Source: Xiphydria camelus (taxonomy: Eukaryota > Arthropoda > Insecta > Hymenoptera > Xiphydriidae). From it: a stretch of 64,000 nt of DNA. A program made the position numbers and the translations under genes. Every line of letters starts with the position of its first letter. Within the stretch, counting starts at the first letter, position 1. This document shows positions 10,060 through 20,833 of this stretch, one piece after another. Where the stretch lies: NCBI GenBank assembly GCA_963678675.1, contig OY783191.1, positions 20,029,111 to 20,093,110 on the forward strand. The letters run 5' to 3'. Below the pieces are notes generated by a model that searched no databases, was not told where the DNA came from, and saw only the letters and a list, made by a program, of their open reading frames with translations.

Positions 10060-10560
10060 ATTCCGAGTGAAAAATTATGTGAGGCGTGTATAAAAGGCAA
10101 ACAACCGCGTTTGCCATTTAACAAACAAAAGAACAAAGATCACATTCAAAGGCCATTATTTGTAGTTCATTCAGATATCGCAGGTCCTGTCACTCCTTCT
10201 ACGATCAATGATAAGAATTATTTCGTTTTATTTATTGATCTATATACACATTACTGTGTTTCATATTTAATAGAATATAAATCGGAAGTTTTCAATGTAT
10301 TCAAAGATTTTGTGGCGAAAAGTGAAGTCAGATTCAATTTAACATTAGTAAATCTTTATTGTGATAACGGGAGGGAGTATTTGTCTAATGAAATGAAGGA
10401 CTACTGTACAGAAAAGGGCATTAGTTACCACTTGACAGTCCCGAGGACCCCACAGTTGAATGGTGTGGCTGAACGTATGGTGAGAACCATAACGGAAAGA
10501 GCTAGAACGATGGTGGTTGGTGCAGAACTGAAAAAGGAGTTTGGGGTGAAGCAGTCTTAA
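10060..10560 (+). pseudogene. Copia-type integrase
   Basis: The frame opens with a pre-integrase zinc-binding segment (CEACIKGKQPRLPF). The integrase core follows, with HSDIAGPV (first Asp), LYCDNGREYLS (second Asp) and LNGVAERMVRTI (Glu). All three catalytic residues are visible. The upstream gag/protease portion is absent. A one-base shift near 10540 makes the frame end at 10560; the alternative frame reads WGEAVLTATYLVN and continues into 10561-11606. The element would integrate cDNA in the nucleus. Confidence 0.85.
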
Positions 10561-11606
10561 CTGCTACTTATTTAGTTAACATTACACCAACAAAAGCTCT
10601 GAATAATGATAAGACACCATACGAAATGTGGCATGAAAAAAGGCCACAATTAAAACATTTAAAGGTATTCGGTTCAACTGTGTATGTTCATGAAAAAACC
10701 AGTAGAGGTAAATTTGATGAACAATCATGGAAAGGTATACTGGTTGGTTATGAACCGAATGGTTATAAAGTGTGGGATGATGAAAAGGCTAAATTCGCTG
10801 TTGTGAGGGATGTCATTGTGGATGAAACTGATTTCATAAAGTCCAGGCCCACAACTGGGGTAGGTGAAATAGGAAATATCTATGATGAAAAAGGGACTGA
10901 TGAAATAATGAAATTAGTGGAGCCTCTGGTATCTGATGATGGTAAAATCCCAAGGAAAATGCACAGGTTAGACAACCTAGAGCATGGAAAAGTACCAGTA
11001 CGTGGTAAAGGGAAATTACCAAAGGAAATGCACAGGTCGGATAACCTAGAGCATAAAGAGAAACCAGAGGATTGTACAGGGTGTCCTCTATCAAAAGATA
11101 AAGATAATATCCCTTTCCAAACTGAACCTAGGAGGAGTGGCAGAATTAAAGACCTGCCACCTATTTCATATGATGAAAGAGACATGTCCAAGAATTGCAT
11201 CTTATCAGTTCAATCAGATTTGTATAATATTCCAAAAAATTATCAGGAAATTAAATTTAGAGAAGATAGGGCTCAATGGGAAGAAGCAATAAAAGACGAG
11301 ATTGATTCTTTGATGATTAATAAGACGTGGACATTAGTATCTAGACAAAAGGGTAAAAATTTAGTTGATTGCAAATGGGTTTTATCTATGAAATTTAATG
11401 AGCATGGAAATCCGATAAAGCATAAGGCCAGATTAGTTGCAAGAGGGTTCTCCCAGAAATATCTTACAGATTATAGTGAAACATTCGCTCCTGTAGCTAG
11501 AATCGCGAGTCTCAGATTCATATTAGCGTTCGCAAATCAATTTGATTTATTAACACATCATATGGACGTTAAAACCGCGTTCTTGAATGGGAACTTGAAG
11601 GAAGAA
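10561..11606 (+). pseudogene. Copia integrase C-terminus, linker and first RT half
   Basis: Landmarks are VNITPTKALNNDKTPYEMW, a linker, then KTWTLVSRQKGKNLVDCKW, KARLVARGFSQ and HHMDVKTAFLNGNLKE. The last segment has the first catalytic Asp of the copia reverse transcriptase (MDVKTAFL). The linker contains a short internal duplication of MHR-x-DNLEH (around 10960 and 11030). The frame is cut at 11607 by the foldback/DDE-SWIM insertion and resumes at 14930 with LYMRVPERIECKKD. No nonsense codon is seen in this portion. Confidence 0.85.
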
Positions 11607-11632
11607 AGGGTATAGCCGGATAAGCATATGAA

Positions 11633-14600
11633 ATTAGGCCCGGCCTGATTTTTTTTCCCCATTCAGGTATATTTTGTGTTTATACATAAGTAAGCTCTCT
11701 CTAAATTTTTAGACCAAAATATTGATTTAATCAAAAGTTATCGCCAAAAAACCAAAAAACGAAAATATTGTTTATCTCGAAAACTACTCGAACGATTTCG
11801 CGCAGCAAAATATATATTATATGTACCGTCATGTAGCTATATTATAAAAAAAGTATTAGATTGTTTCGCCCATAAATAAAGGAAAACAACAAGTTTGAAT
11901 TTTTCAATAATTTTTTATTTTGCATATGAAAAATAACACCCCCGCCGTTTTTTTATACAGATTCAAGCATGACTAAACTATGATATATAATTTTTACAAG
12001 ATGATTGGTGTGGGACAACAAGTCGAAATAAATTAAAGAAAATAAAACAACTTTGCTTCCGCCGTTTTCTTAATGTAATAGATAGCAGAAAACGGCGGAA
12101 ACAAAGTTGTACACCTATTAATTCGAATTTTTACTTAAAAAAAGTAATAGTATTTATTTACAATTACTTATTACTAACGAGAATACAATTTACTACTTGT
12201 AATATATTATGTACCTACATATAAATCGAAATTAAATCAAATTAAAGGTACTGACATAGAAGCTTCGTTTCAATCTTCGTCGCTTTTGTGATTTATTGTT
12301 GGTTGAATATTTTCTCTGAGGAATAGTTTGCTTAATGTTTCTGCAGGTTTAATAAGCTTTGTTTGATATCGCGCAAATGACAAGTAATAAATAATTGTAG
12401 CTATATGGGAACAACAACCGACCGTTCTCTTGCCGTTTGCACACTCGCACGTGTATCGTAAGATCCGGAATAACCAATAGAATCAGGTTTATATTCAATA
12501 AAACAGCGATATTCTTTACGGTTTATATGTCGTGATTGAACTTGCAATTTTAAAATGCTTGAATTGTCTTTTAAATAATAAATATTAATCGTATTGTCAT
12601 CATGTATCATCTCTGCTAAATAGGAAATGGCTTGAGAATATTGATAAGTACCCGTAAACAATATTTTCAAGTCTTTTTCAGTCATTTCGGGAAAATCAAA
12701 CAAATTAGATGAGGTTATTTGTTGAAACGGTACTTTTCTGCGCTTCCAACCATCTTTCTCGACTTGAATACTAAGAGTATCGTTTAAATTACGTCCCGAT
12801 TTCATATACTCCACGATTTCTTCAGATAATTCAACATCGCTATTTAGACGTTTGCCAAATTGATTAAGTAAGAAACAAGCCGTCTTACAAATTAAACTGG
12901 ATTTTGGAAGTATTTTATTGTCAAGTTTTTTATGTAAAAGTGAATTTTTGTTTGATAATCCCATGTATAGCTTCTACTGCCCACCGAACTTTAGTGACAT
13001 ATCGATAGTGATTTGATTCTTCACACGACAATTGAGCATGTTTTCCTTTTAATGCAGGCATGTGTACTTCAAAACCTTGCTCTTCTAAATAATCTATAAT
13101 ATCCCGAAAGCCTCTATCAAGGACCAATTTATCTCCTCTACAAAGCAAGTTTCTTAATTCCGACGAAGAATTTAAAATATCATCCAGAATCTTTGCATCA
13201 TTGACATTTGCCAAATAAGAACCTAACATATCGACAATATAACCATTTGTCGTGCAAATTGTAAATGGCTTGCATAAAGGTACTTTTTTTTTGGCCAGAG
13301 TATAATTTACGCTGATACTCATTATTAGAACTTTTTTGATGTCTAATGTACGTACCGTCACAAATAAGAATTAATTCGCGGTCTGAATTCAAGAGTTCTT
13401 TAGCAACTTTCGAAGTCTCATTTTCTATGAGATTATCTCTCTTAACACCAATCAAACCAAAATTAAAAGGGAGAACATCTTTTTCAAACGATGTCAAAAC
13501 TTCGTCAAAATAATCGGAGAAAAATTGTTCACGTTGTAACTGTAAAAAGGAAGAAATCATACTATTTGAATTTCCACCTCTTAATTTGATAAGGAAAACA
13601 ACAACAGCTTGAAAGACTGATCGATTATCATTACCGCGCATAGAAGAAAGCATATTTCGTATTTCATTTATATTTTCATATGAAAAACCAGTCAGTAACT
13701 TCACTTGATGTTCAGGATAAGAAAAATTACCTATTTTTTCTATAAGTGTAGAATCGTTGTCTACAGAAAGATTTTCTAACAATTTTTGTAGATCGGAGGT
13801 TTCTACAAAACTTGAGTTAGAAACCACTTTTAAAAGGCGTAGATCGTCTTCGTAGAACTTTTCTTTGATCAAATGATTTTTGCAGCATCGATTTCCAATA
13901 GGAATAAATATTCTTCTTTTAACGTACGCCTGCTTCCGAGCTTCAAAAGGAATGCCAGTTGCCTGTTGATCCGCAAACACAGCAATACTTCTGCGTAGAA
14001 ACAACTCTTGCCAATGATAATTCGACGCGACGAAGATTGAAACGAAGCTTCTGTCAGTACCTTTAATTTGATTTAATTTCGATTTATATGTAGGTACATA
14101 ATATATTACAAGTAGTAAATTGTATTCTCGTTAGTAATAAGTAATTGTAAATAAATACTATTACTTTTTTTTAAGTAAAAATTCAAATTAATAGGTGTAC
14201 AACTTTGTTTCCGCCGTTTTCCGCTATCTATTACGTTAAGAAAACGGCGGCAGCAAAGTTGTTTTATTTTCTTTAATTTATTTCGACTTGTCCCACACCA
14301 ATCATCTTGTAAAAATTATATATCATAGTTTAGTCATGCCTGAGTCTGTAAAAAAAACGGCGGGGTGTTATTGTTCATATGCAAAATAAAAATTATTGAA
14401 AAATTCAAACTTGTTTTGCTTTATTTATGGGCGAAACAATCCAATACTTTTTCTTATAATATAGCTACATGACGGTGCATAATATATATTTGGCTGCATG
14501 AAATCGGTCGAGTAGTTTTCGAGATAAACAATATTATCGTTTTTTAGTTTTTTGGCAATAACTTTTGATTAAATCAATATTTTGGTCTAAAAATTTAGAG

Positions 14601-14668
14601 AGAGCTTACTTATGTATAAACACAAAATATACCTGAATGGGGAAAAAAAATCAGGCCGGGCCTGATTT
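11633..14668 (-). mobile_element. DDE/SWIM DNA transposon, about 650-bp TIRs, 8-bp target duplication
   Basis: Inverted arms of about 650 bp (11633-12286 and 14023-14668) begin near AGGCCCGGCCTGATTTTT and flank a transposase pseudogene on the minus strand. CATATGAA stands on both sides (11625-11632 and 14669-14676), an 8-bp duplication inside the host foldback. Long arms, an 8-bp duplication and a SWIM finger recall MULE elements. The catalytic core, however, looks like the DDE_Tnp_4 type, so I leave the superfamily open. The arms differ by only scattered substitutions, so the insertion is fairly recent. Confidence 0.8.
12270..14020 (-). pseudogene. DDE transposase with N-terminal zinc motif and C-terminal SWIM finger
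   Basis: Reading down the minus strand there is a Cys-rich start (YCCVCGSTGNWH, in a shifted frame near 13950), then CCKNHLIKEKFYEDD. A long helical region follows, then LILICDGTYIRHQ (first Asp), KPFTICTTNGYIVDMLG, KLVLDRGFRDIIDYLE (second Asp) and VTKVRWAVEAIHGIIK (Glu). The end is a SWIM-type motif, YTCECANGKR...GCCSHIATII, present in a shifted frame near 12470. Roughly 580 codons are visible. Frameshifts near 13945, 13340, 12960 and 12470 make it non-functional. Relatives occur in multiple copies in insects and cnidarians. The stop lies inside the terminal inverted arm. Confidence 0.75.
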
Positions 14669-14722
14669 CATATGAAGGGTTTCTTTCAAAAACAACATTT
14701 GTCAAAAACGCCAATCCATGTA

Positions 14723-14857
14723 GTATTGGTAATAATGCCTACTCTTTCGTTGTATCTAGCCGTGTAGTGGTGCCTACTCTTTCATTATATTATAACGAAA
14801 GAGTATGCACCACTACACGGCTAGATACAACGAAAGAGTAGGCATTATTACCAATAC
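14723..14857. mobile_element. 135-bp palindromic MITE, TA-flanked
   Basis: GTATTGGTAATAATGCC at the left is mirrored by GGCATTATTACCAATAC at the right, with TA on both sides. The arms are nearly perfect over about 65 bp. It lies in the centre of the outer foldback (11607-14929), between the two mirrored GTCAAAAACGC blocks. Confidence 0.75.
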
Positions 14858-14929
14858 TATAGGGATTAGCGTTTTTGACAATTGTTGTTTTTGAAAGAAA
14901 CTCTTCATATGCTTATCCGGCTATACCCT

Positions 14930-15094
14930 TTATATGAGAGTACCAGAGAGAATAGAATGCAAAAAGGATCAAGTTTGTAAATTAAGTAAAGCCCTTTACG
15001 GTCTGAAATAGGCAGCGCGATGCTGGTTTGAGGTTTTTGAGCAAGCCCTCAAGGAAAAGGGGTTTGTTAATTCACCAGTCGATCCATGCATGTG
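14930..15094 (+). pseudogene. Copia reverse transcriptase, middle segment
   Basis: Reads LYMRVPERIECKKDQVC, LSKALYGLK, then a TAG (15009-15011) where the family has Gln (LYGLKQAARCW), then ARCWFEVFEQALKEKGFV and SPVDPCM. The in-frame stop is consistent with a C-to-T change in CAG. The frame is cut at 15095 by a MITE and resumes at 15491. Confidence 0.85.
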
Positions 15095-15490
15095 CAGGGT
15101 GTTACTTAATGATAGGCCGTAATTGCAAGGGCACATTACTGAATCAATTTCCAGTAGAAAAGTTCATATTAACATATGTCCTAAAATGTACACTTTTTTT
15201 GTCAATTTTATTCGTGAGACTGTCCCCCGGGACGCCACTGGAACTCATAATTATCTTCTAGTTAGTGCTAACTTAGCGTCTTATTACAATAAACAACAGT
15301 GCTAAATGTCATCAAAATGGGCACAAGGATCTTTGAGATATTATTAAAAACCGATTTTTTTATTAAACTTTGACGTCCTGTATCTTGAAAACCAGACATT
15401 TTAGGACACATGTTAATATGAACTTTTCTACTGGAAATTGATTCAGTAATGTGCCCTTGCAATTACGGCCTATCATTAAGTAACACCCTG
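15095..15490. mobile_element. 396-bp mariner-type MITE in copia
   Basis: Ends are CAGGGTGTTACTTAATGATA and its complement, with arms of about 95 bp. TA follows on the right; TG stands on the left, where TA is expected. Removing it restores copia DPCM-YILNLGD. The CAGGGTG terminus is shared with two other MITEs in the window (48621-49016 and 53968-54434), but the bodies are unrelated. Confidence 0.8.
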
Positions 15491-16482
15491 TATATTTTGA
15501 ATTTGGGAGATATAAGCAAAAATATTTATGTGGTTTTACATGTTGATGATCTTGTAATATAACTGCGGACATAAAGACCATGAATGTCGTAAAATTATAT
15601 TTGATGAACAAATTCTCGATGGTGGATTTAAAAGAAATAAAATTATTTCTGGGAATTAGAAGTCAAAAGGAAGATGATAAAATTACATTAGATCAGAGTT
15701 TATATATTAGAACAATTTTGGAAAAGTTCAAAATGGCGGATTGTAATGCCGTAAGCGCTCCTCTTGAGAGTAAATTAGATTACTCAGCCTTAAACTCAGA
15801 CGAAAGGACAGAGGCACCGCGTAGAAACTTGATAGGATGCTTAATGTATCTAATGGTGTGCACAAGACCCGATCTGAGTACAGCAATTAATATTTTGAGC
15901 AGATATACGAATAAAAAAAATAATGAGCTGTGGAAATGTCTTAAGCGAGTACTTAGATATTTGAAAGGCACAATAGACATTAAGTTAGTGTATAAGAAGA
16001 AACATTTTGAAAATATGTCGATCGGCTATGTTGATTCAGACTGGGGTAGAGATGAAAATGGAAGAAAAAGTACTACCGAGTATTTGTTTCAGTTATTTGA
16101 AAACTGTGTAATTTGCTGGAATACGGAGAGGCAGTTGTCAGTGGCAGCTTCTTCCGCTCAGGCTGAGTATATGGCTCTGTTTGAAGCAGTGAGAGAAGCT
16201 TTGTGGCTAAAATCATTAGCAGATAGTATCAAATTAAAGATTGAAGTTCCTATCGTTATTTATGAGGACAATAACGGCTGTATCAGCATAGCCAACAACC
16301 CAACAAACCATAAGAAGACAAAGCACATCGATATAAAATATCATTTTTCCAGAGAACAGGTTGAAAGAGGTCTAATTAAATTGGAGTATGTCCCAACAGG
16401 ACAACAGTTAGCTGACGTGTTTACGAAACCGTTGCCGGCACCGAAGTTTATGGAATTGAGGAGAAAAATGAATTTAGAATGA
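15491..16482 (+). pseudogene. Copia RT C-terminus and RNase H
   Basis: The segment starts YILNLGDISKNIYVVLHVDDLVI, which carries the catalytic V-DD of the copia RT. A stop or frame change follows near 15560, then EIKLFLGIRSQKEDDKITL, GCLMYLMVCTRPDL and the RNase H region with GYVDSDWGRDENGRKSTTEY, SSAQAEYMALFEAVREALW and KHIDIKYHFSREQ. ADVFTKPLPAPKF near the end is a hallmark of copia-type Pol. It ends at 16480-16482. The segment 16483-16734 is 3' UTR ending in a polypurine tract, TTTTGAGAGGG. Confidence 0.85.
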
Positions 16483-17090
16483 TAGGAATTTGTTTTACAT
16501 AAACTGTATATTTTGTACATAATGTAGGTAAATTGTTCACGGCTGGATTAGGTTTTTACTGGGTTTTTCCTAATACAAGCAACAGATCGGCATCTGTTGG
16601 GCCATTTGTATTTGTTCCCAGGAGACAGTCAGAGGGTACACGAGGTACAAAATTGTAATTGTATAAAGTCAGTATATTTAAGGATTATTTAGTAAGTACG
16701 AGAGCAGAGGAAAAGCGGTTGAATTTTGAGAGGGTGTGTTGGATTTCTGTTGAAATCTATTATCGTCCAAAATTCAACTAGCTTACTGAATCTTATTCTA
16801 CCTGTCCAGAGGGAACAATTCATTTATGGCCGGTTTTACCAAGACGGTATAAACGCCGTATAGCGCTATACTGAGAATAACCAGTACGCAAGCGTTTTAC
16901 CACGATGGTATAAGTCTGGAATAGGATAAACTTTGGAATAAATGCAGGGATAGCTTATCCGGCAGTTTCAGTGCTGGATAAGCTAGCTATCCTCGGTATA
17001 ACTTAACTTTTTGTTTGCGTCTTTATTCTTCCGTGACAGAATCAGAACCGTGACAGAATCATAATAATTGTTATTAGTTGTGAAATAGAG

Positions 17091-17460
17091 TTGATTGATG
17101 TGCCAGTTTTCGAATCATCATCTGATGATGAAATTGACGTCTTACAAAGAATGAGAAATCTTAGGAAAATACGTGCCCGGGAAGTAAATAAAGGATACCT
17201 ATACCTACTAATTTATAACCAATATCTAATACAAAACTATTCCAGAGTTGACTATTTCGAAGAATACAATGGTTGTAGAATTCTTCACTTGATTTCGTTT
17301 GGAAAAACAAACCTGTCAGAGATTATTGGGACAAATACGACATCGCATTGCTACAAGGTCGCAAAGAAATGCAGCAATTCAGCCAGCAACGAAATTATTG
17401 CCAACTTTAAGATTTCTTGCTTCAGGATCAATGCTAATTACTGTAGGTAATCGTTTTTAT
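17091..17460 (+). pseudogene. Harbinger (HARBI1-like) transposase N-terminal fragment
   Basis: One frame begins IDVPVFESSSDDEIDVLQR. A shifted frame carries LLGQIRHRIATRSQRNAA and LLPTLRFLASGSMLITVG, the helix region before the DDE core of HARBI1-type nucleases. The catalytic Asp/Glu residues are not present, since the fragment ends near 17460 where MTFR1-like sequence begins. An inverted copy of the start of this ORF is at about 18940-19010. Without its core it cannot be active. Confidence 0.7.
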
Positions 17461-17494
17461 CATAATGTTAAATCTTTTAATTAGTTATTATTAT

Positions 17495-17658
17495 ATGCCG
17501 CCACCTCTGCAACCTCCGGCGACTCCTAACATCGCGAGGAGAGCTAGTTCACAGGACTACAAGTTCGTCGATCGGCATAAACCGCCATTGATCTCCCAGA
17601 AATCAATGGGCGACATACTGAAAAACATCGACAAAGTCAAATTGAAACTCGTCACAAG
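17495..17658 (+). CDS. MTFR1-like exon A (captured host exon candidate)
   Basis: The open frame starts MPPPLQPPATPNIARRASS and continues to MGDILKNIDKVKLKLVTR, where a canonical donor (aag|GTACGA) follows. A proline-rich stretch and then M-x-(D/E)-(I/V)-L-K-x-(I/M)-(D/N)-x-VKL is the arrangement before the conserved RSPGG motif in mitochondrial fission regulator proteins (MTFR1/MTFR2/MTFR1L). These proteins act at mitochondria and affect their division. The frame is open upstream to 17465, so the real exon may begin earlier. The identification is by motif only and the true start is unknown. It sits between inverted Harbinger arms. Confidence 0.5.
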
Positions 17659-17789
17659 GTACGATTAAACAATTTTATCGCGGTAAACTTTTAATTCGCC
17701 AGGAACAAAGAGGAGTTTCGCATTGTCAGAATATCGTGGCTGCGAAGGATTGATTTTGTTCACAGCGGGCTTTTAAACGTATTTTTCAG

Positions 17790-17937
17790 ATCGCCGGGTG
17801 GGAGACCTTTGCGAGCCAAACGAGAAAATAGCTCTTGCAACGACCTTCAAGAGATCTTACGGAAACGATATATCGCAATGCAATCGCCGGACAGTAGAAA
17901 TTCCACCGCGACGTTGACGTTCGATTATTCGTTCTAG
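17790..17937 (+). CDS. MTFR1-like exon B and stop codon
   Basis: After a 131-bp intron (17659-17789, GT...TTTTTCAG) the frame continues without a break. The split Arg codon ag|a rejoins to give R-SPGGRPLRAKRENSSC, then DLQEILRKRYIAMQS and a stop at 17935-17937. SPGG followed by a basic stretch and an AL(K/R)K(K/R)(F/Y)-like helix is the C-terminal signature of the MTFR1 family. The two exons have correct splice sites and no nonsense codon, which is unusual among the decayed sequences around them. About 900 bp of trailer with an AATAAA near 18841 follows. Confidence 0.5.
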
Positions 17938-18900
17938 ATTAAGAACTCGATGATGCTCAAGTTCTCTAGGTCGCAGCATTTTTGCGTCGGACGGTACTCC
18001 GAGGAACGGCTATTGTAGCCTTCCTTTCCACCCGTGAGATTGAATCTTGATTATAATTTTATCTGAGTCAGAGCTCTGGAGAATCAAAATTAATAGATCT
18101 CTCTTCTTTTTTTATGAATGAGTCTTTCCCTGCGAGGTAATTTCGCGCGACACATTTTAGATTATAGTTCTTTTTTAATAGGAGGATAGAAGCTCATAGA
18201 AACGTCGGGAAAATTTTGTTTTCTCTCTTCGCTCTTTTATTCAGAAAATGCAAGTTTAAATTTAAAATTTACGCACGCGGGTCTCTAATCGCGAGAATCT
18301 CAACGGTATCCAATAATATCAACCAAAGAAGTTATCTACCATTGCCTTGTCTTCTATAAGTAACATTTAAATTTATCTAGGTAGACATTATACCGTTCTT
18401 CAATTCGCGTGATTGCAGAGTTTTCAGGAGCAGAAGTAATACATCCGTCGTATGATGTGGAATATGAAAAAATGTTAGATTTGCATTGATACACTTTTGT
18501 AAGATACCTCAGCACTAGACATCAAGTCGTACAACGCTCTTTGTATACTTTTGAGATAGGGTCGCGTATACTTAAAAAAACGATAGCATTTTGTACCGCT
18601 CTATGTAATCTCCGAGTAATGTCACCGCGTGATAAATCTTAAGTTGTAGCGTTTAAAAAATGTATAGATTTTAGAATATATTTTGTCCGATACGAGATTT
18701 TGATCAAATGGTGCAATTTTACGTTGTAATTACTATTATTGACGACCCTCATAGTTTTTTTGAAACTGAACAAATTCTTGTTGGTGAGATATCGAATGTT
18801 TGGATGTGTTTTGTACCTGATGCTTTTATCGACGACTCGAAAATAAAAGTTATTGTTACGAAAATATAAATATATTGTTATAGATATCTTTTTTTTTACT
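17938..18900 (+). other. Gene-free trailer after the MTFR1-like exons (probable 3' UTR)
   Basis: No repeat family, ORF or palindrome is visible across almost 1 kb, unlike the flanks. AATAAA at about 18841 and the sudden start of inverted Harbinger sequence near 18900 suggest that the captured segment runs to the end of a 3' UTR. Confidence 0.4.
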
Positions 18901-19216
18901 GGGCACGTATTTTCTTCGGATTTCTGATTCTTGGTAATACGTCAATGTCATCATCAGGTAATGATTCAAAAACGGGTACATCAATCAACTCTATTTCAAA
19001 ATTAATAACAATTTACCACAACGATCAGGTTGTGATTATATCGTGAAAGAATAAAGACGTCAAACAAAAAGTTAGGTTATACTGAGAATAAACAACTCCG
19101 AATTTAATTTATCGCGCCGGAACAGCTGTCAAAACGACCAAATGTCATGCGCAATACGTACTTCTTACTACCAACCTAAAAATAATGTTAGATGGCCAAC
19201 GCTTATACCTGGAATA

Positions 19217-19940
19217 GGAAACTTGCACGAACTGTAGAATGCGTAGTAAATCGACGGCAGCACCACTTCTGGCGGTTATTAGAAGTATCAGCGTGCAATA
19301 AAGTATTAGAGTGATATCGAAATATTAAAAAAATGTTCAAAGTAATTAAATATGTCTTTATTCCAATGAAGCACAACCTCGAAATCAACCAGAATTTTGT
19401 CAAAGGTTCAAATTATTACAAGTTGGTCATGTTTTAAACTGGTGTTGGTATCAAAAACTGTCGGATCTTTACTGAAAAAAGAGAAAAAATAGAAGAGACT
19501 ATGTACACTATGCCGTCATATAATGCACACAATTATTTTTTCGATTCCATTAATTTTAATACATAAAAAAAACAATGCGAACCACTCTTACTGACATTCT
19601 ACTTTATATAATTCTATAAATATGAGAATAAGTTTTGCTTTTGTACTTACACAAATTTTTGTACAGCTTTAATCCACAATTTGCGTAATTTGCTGCGGGT
19701 ACTAGCCGATGGAAACGTATAAAAATACATTTGTTTACTTTTATCAATAACCTTCCGTGGTGTATTATAACAACCTTTTATACAACATGTCATACGCGAT
19801 GCTCCCATAGTTAAAAATAATGACTATTAATTAATTGACAATTGTTTTCATTCTCCTCCGTATGAATTGCAAATAAACGTGCACGCGAACACTTCGACTA
19901 GTCACCAATAGGAGGCACACCAATCTTCGTGCAAGTTTCC
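19217..19940. mobile_element. TA-flanked MITE (724 bp) in the Harbinger right arm
   Basis: GGAAACTTGCACGAA at the left is matched by TTCGTGCAAGTTTCC at the right, each bordered by TA. The interior is AT-rich and non-coding. Removing it joins ATACCTGGAATA to GTTATCTCAGG, which continues the inverted Harbinger arm. Confidence 0.7.
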
Positions 19941-20040
19941 TATAGTTATCTCAGGCAAACTTGGAGCTGGTAAAACGCCTGCGCTTTATACCAGGTATAA
20001 AGAAGAGAGAGAGAGAGAGTATAAATTTATTCTTGGTATA

Positions 20041-20356
20041 CCGTATGTCCGCGATCATTTGAACCATAGAAAAATTGCGAGTTTTGCATGAGCACCCCTT
20101 TGGGTCTCCTCGTCCAATAGAATCACCGGAGAAGCGTGAATGCGCATGCGTAGTCATCCGCGAGTGTGGCGTCGTCAGCAAGTTCAGATCGGTTATCGAA
20201 ATAATCGATCTGAACTTGCTGACGTCGCCACACTCGCGGATGACTACGCATGCGCATTCACGCTTCTCCGGTGATTCTATTGGACGAGGAGACCCAAAGG
20301 GGTGCTCATGCAAAACTCGCAATTTTCCTATGGTTCAAATGATCGCGGACATACGG
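20041..20356. mobile_element. 316-bp near-perfect palindrome (foldback family 1, copy A)
   Basis: The whole element reads the same on both strands apart from a few bases. Ends are CCGTATGTCCGCGATCA, bordered by TA. The centre is AACCGATCTGAAC-type sequence around ATCGAAATAATCGAT. It differs at only two positions from copy 33846-34161, so amplification is recent. Both strands give the same spurious 90-120 aa ORFs. No protein is encoded. Confidence 0.9.
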
Positions 20357-20770
20357 TACTTATTCTAGGTATAACTTGGCATTGGTAAAACCGGCCCTTA
20401 ATAACGGCTCTTTCTCGGAAGTATAGAAATAAGGGGAAATGTTCCTGTCGGAACTTTCCGTCAAGGTTTCTATTATGCGATGGCCAGACGGTCAAGGTAA
20501 TGACTCAAAGGGTAGCAACCACGCTGATCCCCAGGTATTCATGTAGTCGTCAATCGTCTGGTTAAGAGCACAGTCTTGTATAGATCTCCGACCCGAGTAC
20601 ACGTACCTTCTGACTGCAGTAGAGTCGAAAGTGTTAATAAAGTAGCGGAGTGAAGAAATTGGAAATCGTGTCTCAAATTATTTCTAAACCCCATAATCCA
20701 ATAATAAATATAAAATTTATGACTATTGTAAATGATAAATACAATTTTAAGTATCTATAACATAAATATT

Positions 20771-20833
20771 GGACGAGGAGACCCACAGGGGTGCTCATGC
20801 AAAACTCGCAATTTTGCTATGGGTGCTTTGATC
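20771..20833. mobile_element. Half copy of foldback family 1, interrupted (rest at 23844-23863)
   Basis: TTGGACGAGGAGACCCACAG and the outer part through GTGCTTTGATC are present, then the 3 kb element begins; GATCGCGGATATACGG resumes at 23848. Only the right half of the palindrome exists. Confidence 0.75.

Larger units (their letters stand above)
11607..14929. mobile_element. Foldback element in copia RT, itself interrupted
   Basis: The left arm starts AGGGTATAGCCGGATAAGC. The right end is its complement, GCTTATCCGGCTATACCCT. The right arm also contains mirrored copies of TTTCTTTCAAAAACAACA and GTCAAAAACGC, so the original was a short palindrome of roughly 290 bp. Its left arm was split at CATATGAA by the 3 kb DDE/SWIM transposon. 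The copia frame resumes right after it. The target duplication is not clear (gaagaa to the left, ttatatg to the right). Confidence 0.7.
16827..20397. mobile_element. Harbinger-type element with inverted arms enclosing host-like exons (TTA target duplication)
   Basis: Ends are TGGCCGGTTTTACCAA and its complement TTGGTAAAACCGGCCC, with TTA at 16824-16826 and 20398-20400. Left-arm sequence (16827 to about 17180) recurs inverted at about 18900-19215, 19943-20040 and 20357-20397. The right arm is broken by a TA-flanked MITE and a 316-bp palindrome. Between the arms sit a Harbinger transposase fragment and a two-exon gene piece with its 3' UTR. It looks like a Pack-type element; a rearranged pair of Harbinger copies around a host locus is the alternative. 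Confidence 0.7.
16737..20704 (+). mobile_element. Copia 3' LTR, split by a Harbinger element
   Basis: TGTTGGATTTCTGTTGAAAT follows the polypurine tract, and AATCCAATA ends the LTR near 20704, so the ends are inverted copies of each other. Without the insertion (16827-20397 plus one TTA) the LTR is about 390 bp. An AATAAA lies near 20637. No matching 5' LTR is in the window. Confidence 0.65.

Noticed and set aside
20075..20368. Similar proteins of about 95-125 aa on both strands (start MRVLHEHPFGSPRPIE), also at 33843-34245
   Set aside because: They arise because the DNA is a near-perfect palindrome. Frames change between copies with indels and no domain is recognisable.
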